NCBI RefSeq assembly: GCF_030269365.1
Contig: NZ_BSTF01000011.1
Coordinates: 248,001-312,000 of the forward strand
DNA from: Lentzea sp. NBRC 102530
GTDB taxonomy: Bacteria > Actinomycetota > Actinomycetes > Mycobacteriales > Pseudonocardiaceae
Length of the DNA: 64,000 bases
Reading direction: 5' to 3'
In this document: positions 17,356-25,729 of the stretch, piece by piece
How positions within the stretch are numbered: the first letter of the stretch is position 1
Layout: each line of letters starts with the position of its first letter
Notes under the pieces: model-generated
Databases searched by the model: none
The model's input: only the letters and a program-made list of their open reading frames with translations
What the model was told of the DNA's origin: nothing
Position numbers and translations under genes: made by a program

Positions 17356-17994
17356 GTGCCAGGACTCGACGGAAACCTGATCAGGCAACGACTCGCCGCC
17401 GCGACGCTCTACCTCTGCACGCCGAACCGGCCTGATCTGGCCGAGTTCGCGGACGCGGCCCTCGCGGGCGGTGTCGACATCATCCAGCTGCGGGACAAGT
17501 CACTCGAGGCCAAGCAGGAGATCGAGGCGATCGAGGTCCTCGCGGAGGCCACCGAACGCCACGGCAGGCTGCTCGCCGTCAACGACCGCGCGGACATCGC
17601 CCACGCCGTCGACGCCGACGTGCTGCACCTCGGCCAGGACGACCTGCCGGTGCCGCTGGCTCGCAGGATCATCGGCGACGAGGTGGTCATCGGCCGTTCC
17701 ACGCACGACGTCGACCAGATGACGGCGGCGGCCGAAGAACCCGGCGTCGACTACTTCTGCACCGGCCCGTGCTGGCCGACCCCGACCAAGCCGGGCCGTC
17801 CGGCACCGGGGCTCGACCTCGTCCGCGCCACGAAGACCGACCGCGCGTGGTTCGCCATCGGAGGCATCGACCTCACGAACCTGCACGAGGTCAAGGAAGC
17901 CGGCGCCACCCGAGTCGTCGTCGTCCGGGCCATCACCGACGCCGAGGACCCCCGCCGCGCCGCCGAGTTGTTCAAATCCGAACTTGATCGTTGA
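17356..17994 (+). CDS. thiE: thiamine-phosphate synthase, 212 aa
   Basis: Joins HMP-PP and thiazole phosphate. TIM-barrel with QLRDKSLEAKQEIEAI (diphosphate/Mg site), LAVNDRADIAHAVDADVLHLGQDDL, VIGRSTHDVDQ, and DYFCTGPCWPTPTKPGRPAPG, followed by WFAIGGIDLTN. The start GTG 17356 has no Shine-Dalgarno, and a TAACGT -10 candidate (17344-17349) ends 7 nt before it, so it is probably leaderless. It is divergent from thiO with the riboswitch in between; it has no riboswitch of its own. Confidence 0.94.
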   Translation: MPGLDGNLIRQRLAAATLYLCTPNRPDLAEFADAALAGGVDIIQLRDKSLEAKQEIEAIEVLAEATERHGRLLAVNDRADIAHAVDADVLHLGQDDLPVPLARRIIGDEVVIGRSTHDVDQMTAAAEEPGVDYFCTGPCWPTPTKPGRPAPGLDLVRATKTDRAWFAIGGIDLTNLHEVKEAGATRVVVVRAITDAEDPRRAAELFKSELDR

Positions 17995-18018
17995 AATTTG
18001 AACTATCAGGCGTACTCT
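17991..18018 (+). promoter_or_regulatory. probable promoter of the dioxygenase gene
   Basis: TTGAAA (17991-17996), 16-bp spacer, TACTCT (18013-18018), with the GTG start 8 nt later, suggesting a leaderless transcript. The -35 overlaps the end of thiE, and an inverted TTCAAAT/ATTTGAA pair (17971-18002) surrounds it and may bind a regulator. Confidence 0.45.
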
Positions 18019-18025
18019 CGATGAC

Positions 18026-18787
18026 GTGAGCGCACCTGTGCTGTACCTGAGCCACGGGGCACCCCCGCTGGCTGACGACGAGAAGTGGACCAGAGAGCTC
18101 CAGGACTGGTCCGCCGCCCTCCCGCGCCCGGAGGCCGTGCTCATGGTCTCCGCGCACTGGGAGGAGGCGCCGACCACCATCGGCGCGACCACCACCGTGC
18201 CGCTGGTCTACGACTTCTGGGGCTTCCCGCAGCGCTACTACGAGGTCACCTACGAGGCGCCGGGCGCCCCGGAGCTCGCGAACGACGTGCGCAAGCTCCT
18301 CGGCGGCCACGTCGAGCAGGACCCCGCCAGGGGCCTCGACCACGGCGCCTACGTGCCGCTCAAGGAGATGTTCCCGGACGCCGACGTCCCGGTGCTGCAG
18401 ATGTCGATGCCCACGCTCGACCCCCGCGAACTGCACGAGATCGGCCGCAGGCTCGCGCCGTTGCGGGACCAGAACGTGCTGATCGTCGGCAGCGGCTTCA
18501 TGACGCACAACCTGAGCTGCGTGCACTTCGAGAAGGGGCCGGACCACGACGCGCCGTCGTGGTCGAAGGAGTTCGACGACTGGGCGGGCCGGCAGCTCGC
18601 CGCCGGTGACGTGGACTCGTTGCTGGACTTCCAGACCAAGGCACCGGCCGCCGGGATCGCGCACCCGCGCACCGAGCACTTCGCGCCGTTGTTCGTGGCG
18701 CTGGGCGCGGCGAGCGACGAGAAGGCCACGAGCACCGTCGACGGCTTCTGGTACGGCCTGTCGAAGCGGTCAGTGCAGTTCAGCTGA
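18026..18787 (+). CDS. LigB-type extradiol dioxygenase, DODA family, 253 aa
   Basis: Cytosolic metal enzyme related to 4,5-DOPA extradiol dioxygenase. The likely metal ligands are His in YLSHGAPP, MVSAHWEE and LDHGAYVPLKEMFP, and the late GSGFMTHNLSCVHF motif carries the conserved catalytic His. Length matches bacterial YgiD/DODA proteins. The physiological aromatic substrate is unknown; many members act on catechols or have lost ring cleavage. The GTG start is supported by the promoter spacing. The 3' end overlaps the convergent TetR gene by 18 bp. Confidence 0.86.
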   Translation: MSAPVLYLSHGAPPLADDEKWTRELQDWSAALPRPEAVLMVSAHWEEAPTTIGATTTVPLVYDFWGFPQRYYEVTYEAPGAPELANDVRKLLGGHVEQDPARGLDHGAYVPLKEMFPDADVPVLQMSMPTLDPRELHEIGRRLAPLRDQNVLIVGSGFMTHNLSCVHFEKGPDHDAPSWSKEFDDWAGRQLAAGDVDSLLDFQTKAPAAGIAHPRTEHFAPLFVALGAASDEKATSTVDGFWYGLSKRSVQFS

Positions 18788-19333
18788 GCCGTCCAGGAAC
18801 AGGGTGGCGAGCCTGCGCGCGATGGCGGGCGTCCCGTTGCGGACGCCCGCGCTCGCCATCAGCAGCAGCACCACGTCGTCGACCGAGAAGTCAGCGCGCA
18901 GCCGTCCGGCCGCCTTCGCCCGGCGGATGAGTTCGCCGAGCTTGCGGAACGCCGAGTCGCGCACCGCCGTGAAGTCGACCGCCTTCGGGTAGGCGGTGCT
19001 GAACGCCGCCGCGAACCCGCGGTCGAGCACGTGCAGCCGGCAGACCTCGGAGACCGTCCAGCGGAAGCCCTCCCACGGGTCCGGGTGCGCGAGCCCCTCG
19101 TCGACCGCTCGGGTGCAGGCCTCCACCTGCTCCGCGAACGCCTCCACCACGAGCGCCTCCTTGGTCGGGAAGCGGCGGTAGAGCGTCGCGGGCCCCACCC
19201 CGGCGCGGCGGGCGATCTCCCGCATCGACACGTCCAGGCCTTCGGCGGCGAACACCTCGCGCGCCACGGCCATGATCCGGTCGCGGTTGTCCCGGGCGTC
19301 CGAACGCAGGTTGTGAGTCAGATTCCTCGTCAC
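18770..19333 (-). CDS. TetR-family regulator, 187 aa
   Basis: N-terminal HTH: RDRIMAVAREVFAAEGLDVSMREIARRAGVGPATLYRRFPTKEALVVE, broken here by the usual TetR spacing; helical ligand-binding C-terminus. GTG 19333 is chosen (MTRNLTHNLRSDARDNRDR); the frame is open further upstream but would run into the divergent gene. It is divergent from an NADP-dependent oxidoreductase, 48 bp apart, and therefore most likely represses that gene and itself. Confidence 0.87.
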   Translation of the reverse strand: MTRNLTHNLRSDARDNRDRIMAVAREVFAAEGLDVSMREIARRAGVGPATLYRRFPTKEALVVEAFAEQVEACTRAVDEGLAHPDPWEGFRWTVSEVCRLHVLDRGFAAAFSTAYPKAVDFTAVRDSAFRKLGELIRRAKAAGRLRADFSVDDVVLLLMASAGVRNGTPAIARRLATLFLDGSAELH

Positions 19334-19381
19334 CGTCTCAGTTTCGCCTAAGTGGACGCCCTGTTCCATAAATTCGTCGGC

Positions 19382-20311
19382 ATGCGAGCACTCCAGTTCA
19401 CCGAGTACGGCCCCGCTGACCTGCTGCACGTCGCCGAGGTCGAGGAACCGCGCGCCGGTCCCGGCCGGATCCGGATCGCCGTGCGCGCCTCCGGCGTCAC
19501 GCCGGGCGACACCTACCTGCGCTCCGGGATGTTCGGCGAGCGGTTGCCGTTGCCGCACGTGCCGGGCGTGGACGCGGCCGGGGTCGTCGACGAGGTCGGC
19601 GAGGGGGTGACGGGCGTCGGCGTCGGCGACGAGGTGTTCGGGATGGTCGACCTGACGCTGCTCGGCGGGGCCAACGCCGAGTTCGCGGTGCTGGCCGCGT
19701 GGGCTCCCAGGCCTGCCTCGTGGAGCTGGGAGCAGGCGGGTGGAGCGGCGGCGAACGCGGAGACCGCCACGAGGGCGTTGGACCTGCTCGGGGTGCGCGA
19801 CGGGATGACGGTGCTGATCGCGGGCGCGGCGGGCGGGGTCGGCACGGTGGCGATCCAGCTGGCGACGGCGCGAGGTGCGAAGGTGATCGGCACGGCCGGT
19901 CCCGGGACGCAGAACTTCGTCGGCTCGCTGGGCGCGATCCCGGTGATCTACGGCGAGGGGCTGGTGGACCGGGTCGGCGCGGCGGGAGCGGGCGTGGGCC
20001 GGGGCGGGGTGGTGGACGCGGTGCTGCACTGCGCGGGGCCCGTACCCGACCTCATCTCCCTCGCAGGCTCACCGGACCGCGTGGTCACGATCGCCGACCT
20101 GTCCGGCGAGCACGGGATCCGGCTCACCCACACCGCGGGCGGTCCCGGCGCCGACCCCCAGGCGCTGCACGGCCTCGCCATCGCCGCGGAACTCGCCGAA
20201 CGCGGCGCGTTCACGGTCCCGCTCGCCGGGGTCTTCCCACTCGCGCAAGGCGCCGACGCGCACAGGCTGAGCGAGACCGGTCACGCCCACGGCAAGATCG
20301 TCCTCGTCTGA
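19382..20311 (+). CDS. quinone-oxidoreductase-type NADP-dependent dehydrogenase, 309 aa
   Basis: Zinc-free medium-chain dehydrogenase/reductase. The N-terminal GroES-like domain starts MRALQFTEYGPADLLHVAEV and contains PHVPGVDAAGVVDEVGEGVTGVGVGDEVFG. The Rossmann motif is MTVLIAGAAGGVGTVAIQLATARGAKVIGTA. ATG 19382 matches the family's conserved N-terminus; a longer frame starting at 19352 overlaps the regulatory gap and is unlikely. Probably controlled by the divergent TetR. Substrate unknown (quinones or enones in relatives). Confidence 0.87.
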   Translation: MRALQFTEYGPADLLHVAEVEEPRAGPGRIRIAVRASGVTPGDTYLRSGMFGERLPLPHVPGVDAAGVVDEVGEGVTGVGVGDEVFGMVDLTLLGGANAEFAVLAAWAPRPASWSWEQAGGAAANAETATRALDLLGVRDGMTVLIAGAAGGVGTVAIQLATARGAKVIGTAGPGTQNFVGSLGAIPVIYGEGLVDRVGAAGAGVGRGGVVDAVLHCAGPVPDLISLAGSPDRVVTIADLSGEHGIRLTHTAGGPGADPQALHGLAIAAELAERGAFTVPLAGVFPLAQGADAHRLSETGHAHGKIVLV

Positions 20312-20316
20312 ACGCG

Positions 20317-20355
20317 GAAGCGCCGCGACACCCGGTGCAGGTGTCGCGGCGCTTC
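20317..20355. terminator. strong bidirectional hairpin terminator
   Basis: A 16-bp perfect stem (GAAGCGCCGCGACACC, 20317-20332, with its complement at 20340-20355) and 7-nt loop lie between the convergent oxidoreductase and protease genes. Confidence 0.82.
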
Positions 20356-20365
20356 GGTCGGAGAA

Positions 20366-21517
20366 CTAGCCGCGAGTCAGCGTGAGGCCGTAGCGCGACA
20401 GGATCGGGTTGAGCGGCTGGAAGTACGTGGTGCCGCCGGACGAGCAGTTGCCCGAACCGCCGGACGTCACGCCCTGGGCCTGACCGAAGCTGGTGCCCGC
20501 CACCCACGAACCACCCGAGTCGCCACCCTCGGCGCAGGCGTTGGTGCGGGTGAGGCCCCGGACCTGGCCCTGCGGGTAGTTCACGGTCTGGTTCTTGGCC
20601 TGGACGGTGCCGCAGCGCCATCCGGTCGTGGAGCCCGAGCGGCAGATCGAGGCGCCGACGGCGGCCTCGGTGTTGCCGCGCACGATCACGTTCGTGCCGT
20701 TGTAGCGGTTGACCCACGGACGCGAGGTCCAGTTCGCGTTGGTGCGGACCCAGGCGTAGTCGTTGCCGGGGAACACCGAGCCGGCGAACGTGCCCTGCGC
20801 GACGCGGTTGTAACCGGAGACGGCGGTGCCGGTGGTGCCGCAGTGGCCGGCCGTCACGTAGCCGCCGGTCACGGAGAAGCCGAGCGAGCAGCGGCCGCCG
20901 CCCATGTAGATGGCGTCACCGCCGCGCGAGTCGTACAGCGGGGTGGGGCTCTCGGTGACCTCGTCGACCTTCACCGAGCCGCTGATGGACTTCGCGGTCG
21001 CGATCCACTGGTCGGCGGCGGCGTCGCGGACGTTCTTGTTGACCTCGACGACGACGCTGTTCGACTTCTCGTCCACGCGCCAGCTGGTGATGGCCGCGGG
21101 GGCCGTCATGAGGTCGAGGACCGACTTGGTCCCGTTGAGCTGGGAGAGCGAGTTCGCGACGACCTTGGTGTCCGCTCCGGTCACGGAGAGTCCTGATTTG
21201 GTCACCGCGACGGTCAGTCTGCCGCTGGCCTGGTCGATCCAGGCTCCGCCGAACGCGTCGCCGAGAGAGGCCTTGGCGGACTCGGCAACTTGGCCTGACT
21301 GGGCGTCATTGGCCAATCGGACGCGGGCCTGGTCAGCGTTCAGGCCCAAATCACGCTGGACCGCTTGGAGCAATTCGGCCGGGTAGCTCTCCGTATCGGA
21401 ACCGGTTGGGGCGACTGGTGCGGCAGGGGCGCCAAACGCCGGTACGCTGAGAGCAGTCAGGACTCCGGTGGCGAGAACAACGGCACCGGTTACGCGGGCC
21501 GCACTCGTGCGGTTCAT
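20366..21517 (-). CDS. secreted S1 (alpha-lytic/streptogrisin-type) serine protease precursor, 383 aa
   Basis: Extracellular protease made as a pre-pro-enzyme. Signal peptide residues 1-~30 (VTGAVVLATGVLTALSVPAFGA), then an alpha-lytic-type propeptide (~150 residues including GGAWIDQASGRLTVAVT), then the mature protease from about residue 195. Catalytic triad: His225 (VTAGHCG), Asp253 (PGNDYAWV) and Ser334 (AEGGDSGGSW). Cysteines fall in pairs as in streptogrisins. The oxyanion and S1 regions look intact. It sits alone between a terminator and a 360-bp upstream gap, so it is a single-gene unit. Confidence 0.92.
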   Translation of the reverse strand: MNRTSAARVTGAVVLATGVLTALSVPAFGAPAAPVAPTGSDTESYPAELLQAVQRDLGLNADQARVRLANDAQSGQVAESAKASLGDAFGGAWIDQASGRLTVAVTKSGLSVTGADTKVVANSLSQLNGTKSVLDLMTAPAAITSWRVDEKSNSVVVEVNKNVRDAAADQWIATAKSISGSVKVDEVTESPTPLYDSRGGDAIYMGGGRCSLGFSVTGGYVTAGHCGTTGTAVSGYNRVAQGTFAGSVFPGNDYAWVRTNANWTSRPWVNRYNGTNVIVRGNTEAAVGASICRSGSTTGWRCGTVQAKNQTVNYPQGQVRGLTRTNACAEGGDSGGSWVAGTSFGQAQGVTSGGSGNCSSGGTTYFQPLNPILSRYGLTLTRG

Positions 21518-21877
21518 CAGACGTCTCCCTCACTTTCGGGTGCAGGGGAACCCGAGAGATCGGTTGCAGGGACCTCTCTCGGGGGCTCTAGGGGGACGGG
21601 TGGTGGGGCGGCGGCAGGGGTCGCCCCACCCCTCCCATCCCTTCGTGCTTCTCGCGATCACGGCAGGCGCCGGGCTCAAGCGGACGTGCCACGAGCCTCA
21701 TTGCGCCTCCTCCCGGTCTCTTTCGGACCGAATCCTTACGCCCGTTCGAGTGAAGTTGCGGAGCTGTCGGCTATGACGCCCCGCCTCGAACGTGAACGAA
21801 GTGTGTCACAGCTCACGACAGATCAACTGCGGTGCGTAGCAATTGACAGTTAACTGTCGCTCAACGTAGTGACGTGA
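21518..21877. other. 360-bp intergenic region upstream of the S1 protease gene
   Basis: No convincing gene on either strand. The part next to the protease start contains GGGAG-type sequence that serves as its ribosome binding site, followed by a G/C-rich, purine-skewed stretch (21570-21650) and AT-richer sequence near 21780-21870 that probably holds its promoter. The 14-bp palindrome at 21845-21858 is listed separately. Confidence 0.5.
21845..21858. promoter_or_regulatory. 14-bp perfect palindrome, possible operator
   Basis: GACAGTTAACTGTC is self-complementary over its whole length. It lies about 20 bp beyond the 3' end of the minus-strand membrane-protein gene and ~330 bp upstream of the protease gene. 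Position and symmetry suit a dimeric regulator, but no binding protein can be named. Confidence 0.35.
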
Positions 21878-22366
21878 TCACCGAATGGGGTCGCTGCTCG
21901 GCGGCGCCGTCGAGCTGCCCGGAACCTGTCGGGAATCTGTCGTCGACGACGGCGGTCCGGTCGGCGTCGTGCTCTCGGTCGGCGACTGAACGGACGTGGT
22001 CGGACTAGGCGAAACGGTGATCGTCTCGATCTTCGTGGTCTCGATGCGGGTCTCGGTATGAGTGCTTGTGGACGGTTTGCCCGGATCGGCCGTGACGGGT
22101 TTGCCGGTGACGAGCTGGACGCTCGTGGCTGTGAGCACGGTCACCACGAACACGAGCACCGCGCCGACGGCGATGACCTGCCAGCGCTTCTCGCGTTCCA
22201 TCGACCGTTGGTAGAACACGGCACCCAAAGTGGTCACCAGGCTCGCGAGGATCGCGCCGATGACGGTGCCGACGAGGTTCAGGCGAAGGCTCAGCACGGC
22301 CGCTGTGGCGGCAGCGAGCACACTCGCGACGAGCTTGACGGGGGTGATCTTCTCCTTCTCAGACAT
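21878..22366 (-). CDS. membrane protein with Ser/Thr/Pro-rich extracellular tail, 162 aa
   Basis: Begins MSEKEKITPVKLVASVL. Two or three hydrophobic helices are visible (VASVLAAATAAVLSLRL, VGTVIGAILASLVTTLGAVF and VIAVGAVLVFVVTVLTATSV), followed by ~70 residues rich in Thr, Ser and Pro (ETITVSPSPTTSVQSPTEST) that are probably outside the cell. No known domain. ATG 22366 gives a short charged N-terminus before the first helix. It is divergent from the dehydratase genes, 64 bp away. Confidence 0.68.
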   Translation of the reverse strand: MSEKEKITPVKLVASVLAAATAAVLSLRLNLVGTVIGAILASLVTTLGAVFYQRSMEREKRWQVIAVGAVLVFVVTVLTATSVQLVTGKPVTADPGKPSTSTHTETRIETTKIETITVSPSPTTSVQSPTESTTPTGPPSSTTDSRQVPGSSTAPPSSDPIR

Positions 22367-22430
22367 GACACACGTAGGACGTTGGGCACAGTTCACCGGT
22401 TGTGGCCCGGTGACGTGCATCATCAACGCC

Positions 22431-23360
22431 ATGCGCCTGGTGACTCTCGAAGACGTCCACGCGGCCGCCGCCGCGATCGCCCCGCATGTCGTCCACACCC
22501 CGTTGCTGTCGTTCGACTCCGGACTGTGGATCAAGCCCGAGTCGTTGCAGCCGATCGGTGCCTTCAAGCAGCGCGGCGCGGTGAACGCGTTGTCCCGCAT
22601 ACCTTCCGAGGATCGCGAACGCGGTGTCGTGGCGTACTCGAGCGGTAACCACGCGCAGGCGGTGGCCTACGCCGCCAAGACCCTCGGCATGCCGGCCGCG
22701 ATCGTCGTGCCGGAGAACACCCCGCAGCTCAAGATCGACGCGACCCGCGCGCACGGCGCCGAGGTGTTCGTCGTCGGCATCACCGAACGCGAGTCGCGCG
22801 CCTACGAACTCGTCGAGGAGCGCAAGGCCACGCTGATCCCGCCGTTCGACCACCCGGACGTCATCGCCGGCCAGGGCACGATCGGCCTGGAGATCTGCGC
22901 GGATCTTCCCGACGTGGCAACGGTCCTGGTGCCGGTCAGCGGCGGCGGCCTGATCTCCGGCGTCGCGGTGGCCGTGAAGGCGTTGCGCCCCAACGTCCGC
23001 GTCATCGGCGTCGAGCCCGAACTGGCCGGCGACACCGCCGCGTCGTTCGCCGCCGGCGAGCAGGTGCACTGGGACGCGCACGACCGTGCCCGGACCGTCG
23101 CGGACGGACTGCGCGCCGAACCGTCCGACCTCACCTGGGCGCACATCCAGGAGCACGTGGACGACGTGATCACGGTGTCGGAGGACGAGATCCGCGACGC
23201 CGTGAAGCAGATCGCCCGCCGCACGCGGGTCGTGTCCGAGACGAGCGGCGCCGTCGCCGTGGCCGCGTACCTGAACCGCTCGCTGCCCTCCGGTCCCGCC
23301 GTCGCCATCGTCTCCGGCGGCAACATCGAGCCCACCCAGCTCGCGTCGATCCTCGGATGA
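22431..23360 (+). CDS. PLP-dependent threonine/serine dehydratase-like enzyme, copy 1, 309 aa
   Basis: Fold-type II PLP enzyme. The PLP lysine lies in QPIGAFKQRGAVNAL, the substrate loop is YSSGNHAQAVAYAA, and the phosphate-binding Gly loop is VPVSGGGLISGVA. There is no C-terminal ACT regulatory domain, so it resembles catabolic threonine dehydratase or serine racemase/dehydratase rather than biosynthetic IlvA. Next to it is a paralogue with a 4-bp overlap. Start ATG 22431 is unambiguous. Confidence 0.87.
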   Translation: MRLVTLEDVHAAAAAIAPHVVHTPLLSFDSGLWIKPESLQPIGAFKQRGAVNALSRIPSEDRERGVVAYSSGNHAQAVAYAAKTLGMPAAIVVPENTPQLKIDATRAHGAEVFVVGITERESRAYELVEERKATLIPPFDHPDVIAGQGTIGLEICADLPDVATVLVPVSGGGLISGVAVAVKALRPNVRVIGVEPELAGDTAASFAAGEQVHWDAHDRARTVADGLRAEPSDLTWAHIQEHVDDVITVSEDEIRDAVKQIARRTRVVSETSGAVAVAAYLNRSLPSGPAVAIVSGGNIEPTQLASILG

Positions 23361-24265
23361 TCGCGCTCCCAGACATCCGTTCGGCGGCGGCGGTGATCGC
23401 ACCGCACGTGGTGCGCACACCGCTGCTGCCGTTCGGTCCCGGATGGATCAAGCCCGAGAACCTCCAGCCGATCGGCGCGTTCAAGCTCCGCGGCGCCCTG
23501 AACGCGTTGGCGCGCCTGGAGAACAAGGCGAACGGCGTCGTCGCGTACTCCAGCGGCAACCACGCCCAGGCCGTGGCGTTCGCGGCCAGGCTGCACGGCG
23601 TCCCGGCCGCGATCGTGATGCCGGACAACACCCCGGCCGTGAAGATCGAGGCCACGAAGGCCCTGGGTGCCGAGGTCCTCATCGTCGGCATCACCGAACG
23701 CGTCGAACGCGCCGAGGCCCTGGTCGCCGAACGCGGTGCGGCGCTGATCCCGCCGTTCGACCACCCGGACGTCATCGCCGGCCAGGGCACCATCGGCCTG
23801 GAGGTCCTGGCCGACCAGCCGGACGTCTCGACCGTCGTGGTGCCCATGTCGGGCGGTGGGCTGATCTCCGGCGTGGCGACGGCGATCAAGGCGTTGCGCC
23901 CGGACGTCCGCGTGCTCGGTGCCGAACCCGCACTGGCCGCGGACATCGCGGAATCGCTCAAAAAGGGCGAACTGGTGCGCTGGGACCCGCTGAAGCGGGC
24001 TCAGACGGCCGCTGACGCGTTGCGGGACGAACCCTCGGCGCTCACCTGGGAGCACATCCGGGCGCACGTGGACGACGTGATCACGGTGTCGGAGGACGAG
24101 ATCCTGGCAGCGGTGGCCGGCCTCGCCCGCAGGGCGCGGTTGATCGCCGAGCCGAGCGGCGCGGTGGCGGTGGCCGCGCTGGAGAAGATCGGCGGAGCGG
24201 GCGTCGCGATCGTCTCGGGCGGGAACGTGGACCCGGCGCTGCTGGCGAGCCTGCTGAAGAGCTGA
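23357..24265 (+). CDS. PLP-dependent threonine/serine dehydratase-like enzyme, copy 2, 302 aa
   Basis: Second copy, collinear with the previous gene over its whole length: QPIGAFKLRGALNAL (PLP Lys), YSSGNHAQAVAFAA, PPFDHPDVIAGQGTIGLE and MSGGGLISGVATAIKALRPDV are shared nearly word for word. It has no ACT domain. The ATG overlaps the stop of copy 1 (ATGA), so both are made together; they may form hetero-oligomers or have different substrate preference. A tandem duplication that has diverged is the simplest origin. Confidence 0.87.
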   Translation: MIALPDIRSAAAVIAPHVVRTPLLPFGPGWIKPENLQPIGAFKLRGALNALARLENKANGVVAYSSGNHAQAVAFAARLHGVPAAIVMPDNTPAVKIEATKALGAEVLIVGITERVERAEALVAERGAALIPPFDHPDVIAGQGTIGLEVLADQPDVSTVVVPMSGGGLISGVATAIKALRPDVRVLGAEPALAADIAESLKKGELVRWDPLKRAQTAADALRDEPSALTWEHIRAHVDDVITVSEDEILAAVAGLARRARLIAEPSGAVAVAALEKIGGAGVAIVSGGNVDPALLASLLKS

Positions 24266-24268
24266 GCC

Positions 24269-25729
24269 CTACTGGTGCGCCTTCTCCCCGCCTGAGCGGA
24301 TGTGCGTGGGCGGTCCCTCCACCCCGCAGTGCAGGCACTCCCCCGGATGCGGCGCCTCCTGCTGCTCCGGGGCCGCGGCCAGCACGCGGTTGTCCACGCC
24401 GATCGCCAGCAGGCCACCCGCGATCGCGGCGACGGCGCAGAGCACCAGCGCCATCTCCCACCCGGCCGTCATGACCTCGGGGTTCGCGTAGTCCTCGCCC
24501 ATCAGCCCGACCGCCGCGGGCAGCACGGCCATGGCGAGCAGGCTGCCGGTGCGCGCCACGGCGTTGTTCACCCCGGACGCCACCCCGGCGTGGTGGTCGG
24601 GTGCCGAGGCCAGCACGGTCGCCGTCACCGGCGCCACCACGACCGCGAGCCCGATGCCGAACACCAGCACGCCCGGCAGCACGCCGAACACGTACGAGGC
24701 GCCCGGAGTGGCGTTGCGCAGCAGCAACATGCCCAGGCCGACCAGGATCGGCCCGGCGATCAGCTGCAACCGGGGCCCGTGGCGCTGGGCGATCTTCCCG
24801 GACGTCGAGGACGCCAGCAGCATGATGATCGTGATCGGCACGCTCGCGAGGCCCGAGGCCGTCGGCGAGTAGCCGAGGGAGATCTGGAGCTGCAACACCA
24901 GCAGCACCATCACACCGCCCAGCGCCGCGTAGACCAGGAACGTCAGCACGTTCGCCACGAGGAACGTCCGGTTGCGGAAGAGCTCGGGTGGCACGAGCGG
25001 GTCGGCCGACCGCTTCTGCACGACGCCGAACGCCACCATCGCGGCCACACCGAGGATCGCGAGCAGGTACGACTGCTCGACCAGTCCGCCGGTCAGCAGC
25101 GCCAGTCCCACGGCTCCGACCAGCGCGGACAGGTAGTTCGGGTGGCCGGCGGACTCGTCCTTCGACTCCGGCACGTACTTCAGGGCCAGGAACACGCACA
25201 GCGCCGCGACCGGCAGGTTCACCAGGAACGCGAGCCGCCACGACCAGGCCTGCACGAGCAGCCCGCCGACCAGCGGCCCGACCGCCGTCGCGACACCCGA
25301 CAGCCCGGACCAGGCGCCGATGGCCCGCGACCGGTCCTCCCGGTTGAACGACGACTGCAGGATCGCCAGGGCCCCTGGCGTCAGCAACGCCGCCCCGACG
25401 CCCTGCAACACGCGGGCGGCGACCAGCACCGGGACGTTCCAGGCGGCACCGCACAGCAACGAGGCCACGCCGAACCACACGACGCCGACCACGTACACCC
25501 GGCGCCGGCCGAACCGGTCGCCCAGCGACCCGGCGATCAGGATCAGCGAGGCCAGGGCCAGCAGGTACCCGTTCAGGATCCACTGCAGATCGGTGACCGA
25601 CGCGGAGAACTCCGCGCCGATCCGGGGCAGCGCCACGTTGACGATCGTCCCGTCGAGCATCGCCATGCCCGAGCCGAGGATCGTCGTGGCCAGCACCCAG
25701 CGGGCGCGCGGCGTGCCCCAGGCGATCAA
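24269..25729 (-). CDS. DHA2-family MFS drug/solute exporter, 486 aa
   Basis: Inner-membrane proton-coupled exporter with about 14 hydrophobic segments. Family motifs: MAMLDGTIVNVALPRI in helix 1, GSLGDRFGRRRVYVVGV (motif A) and LQGVGAALLTPGALAILQSSF (the motif C region of EmrB/QacA-type proteins). The C-terminus is a short hydrophilic tail with CLHCGVEGP, an odd Cys pair with a His for a transporter. Its start overlaps the dasR-like stop (ATGA at 25729-25726), so it is co-transcribed with the regulator. Substrate unknown. Confidence 0.88.
   Translation of the reverse strand: MIAWGTPRARWVLATTILGSGMAMLDGTIVNVALPRIGAEFSASVTDLQWILNGYLLALASLILIAGSLGDRFGRRRVYVVGVVWFGVASLLCGAAWNVPVLVAARVLQGVGAALLTPGALAILQSSFNREDRSRAIGAWSGLSGVATAVGPLVGGLLVQAWSWRLAFLVNLPVAALCVFLALKYVPESKDESAGHPNYLSALVGAVGLALLTGGLVEQSYLLAILGVAAMVAFGVVQKRSADPLVPPELFRNRTFLVANVLTFLVYAALGGVMVLLVLQLQISLGYSPTASGLASVPITIIMLLASSTSGKIAQRHGPRLQLIAGPILVGLGMLLLRNATPGASYVFGVLPGVLVFGIGLAVVVAPVTATVLASAPDHHAGVASGVNNAVARTGSLLAMAVLPAAVGLMGEDYANPEVMTAGWEMALVLCAVAAIAGGLLAIGVDNRVLAAAPEQQEAPHPGECLHCGVEGPPTHIRSGGEKAHQ

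Noticed and set aside
20211..20717. 168-codon minus-strand frame across the oxidoreductase 3' end and the protease
   Set aside because: It crosses a strong 16-bp-stem terminator and reads in a different frame from the protease; repetitive Arg/Gly composition marks it as a shadow.
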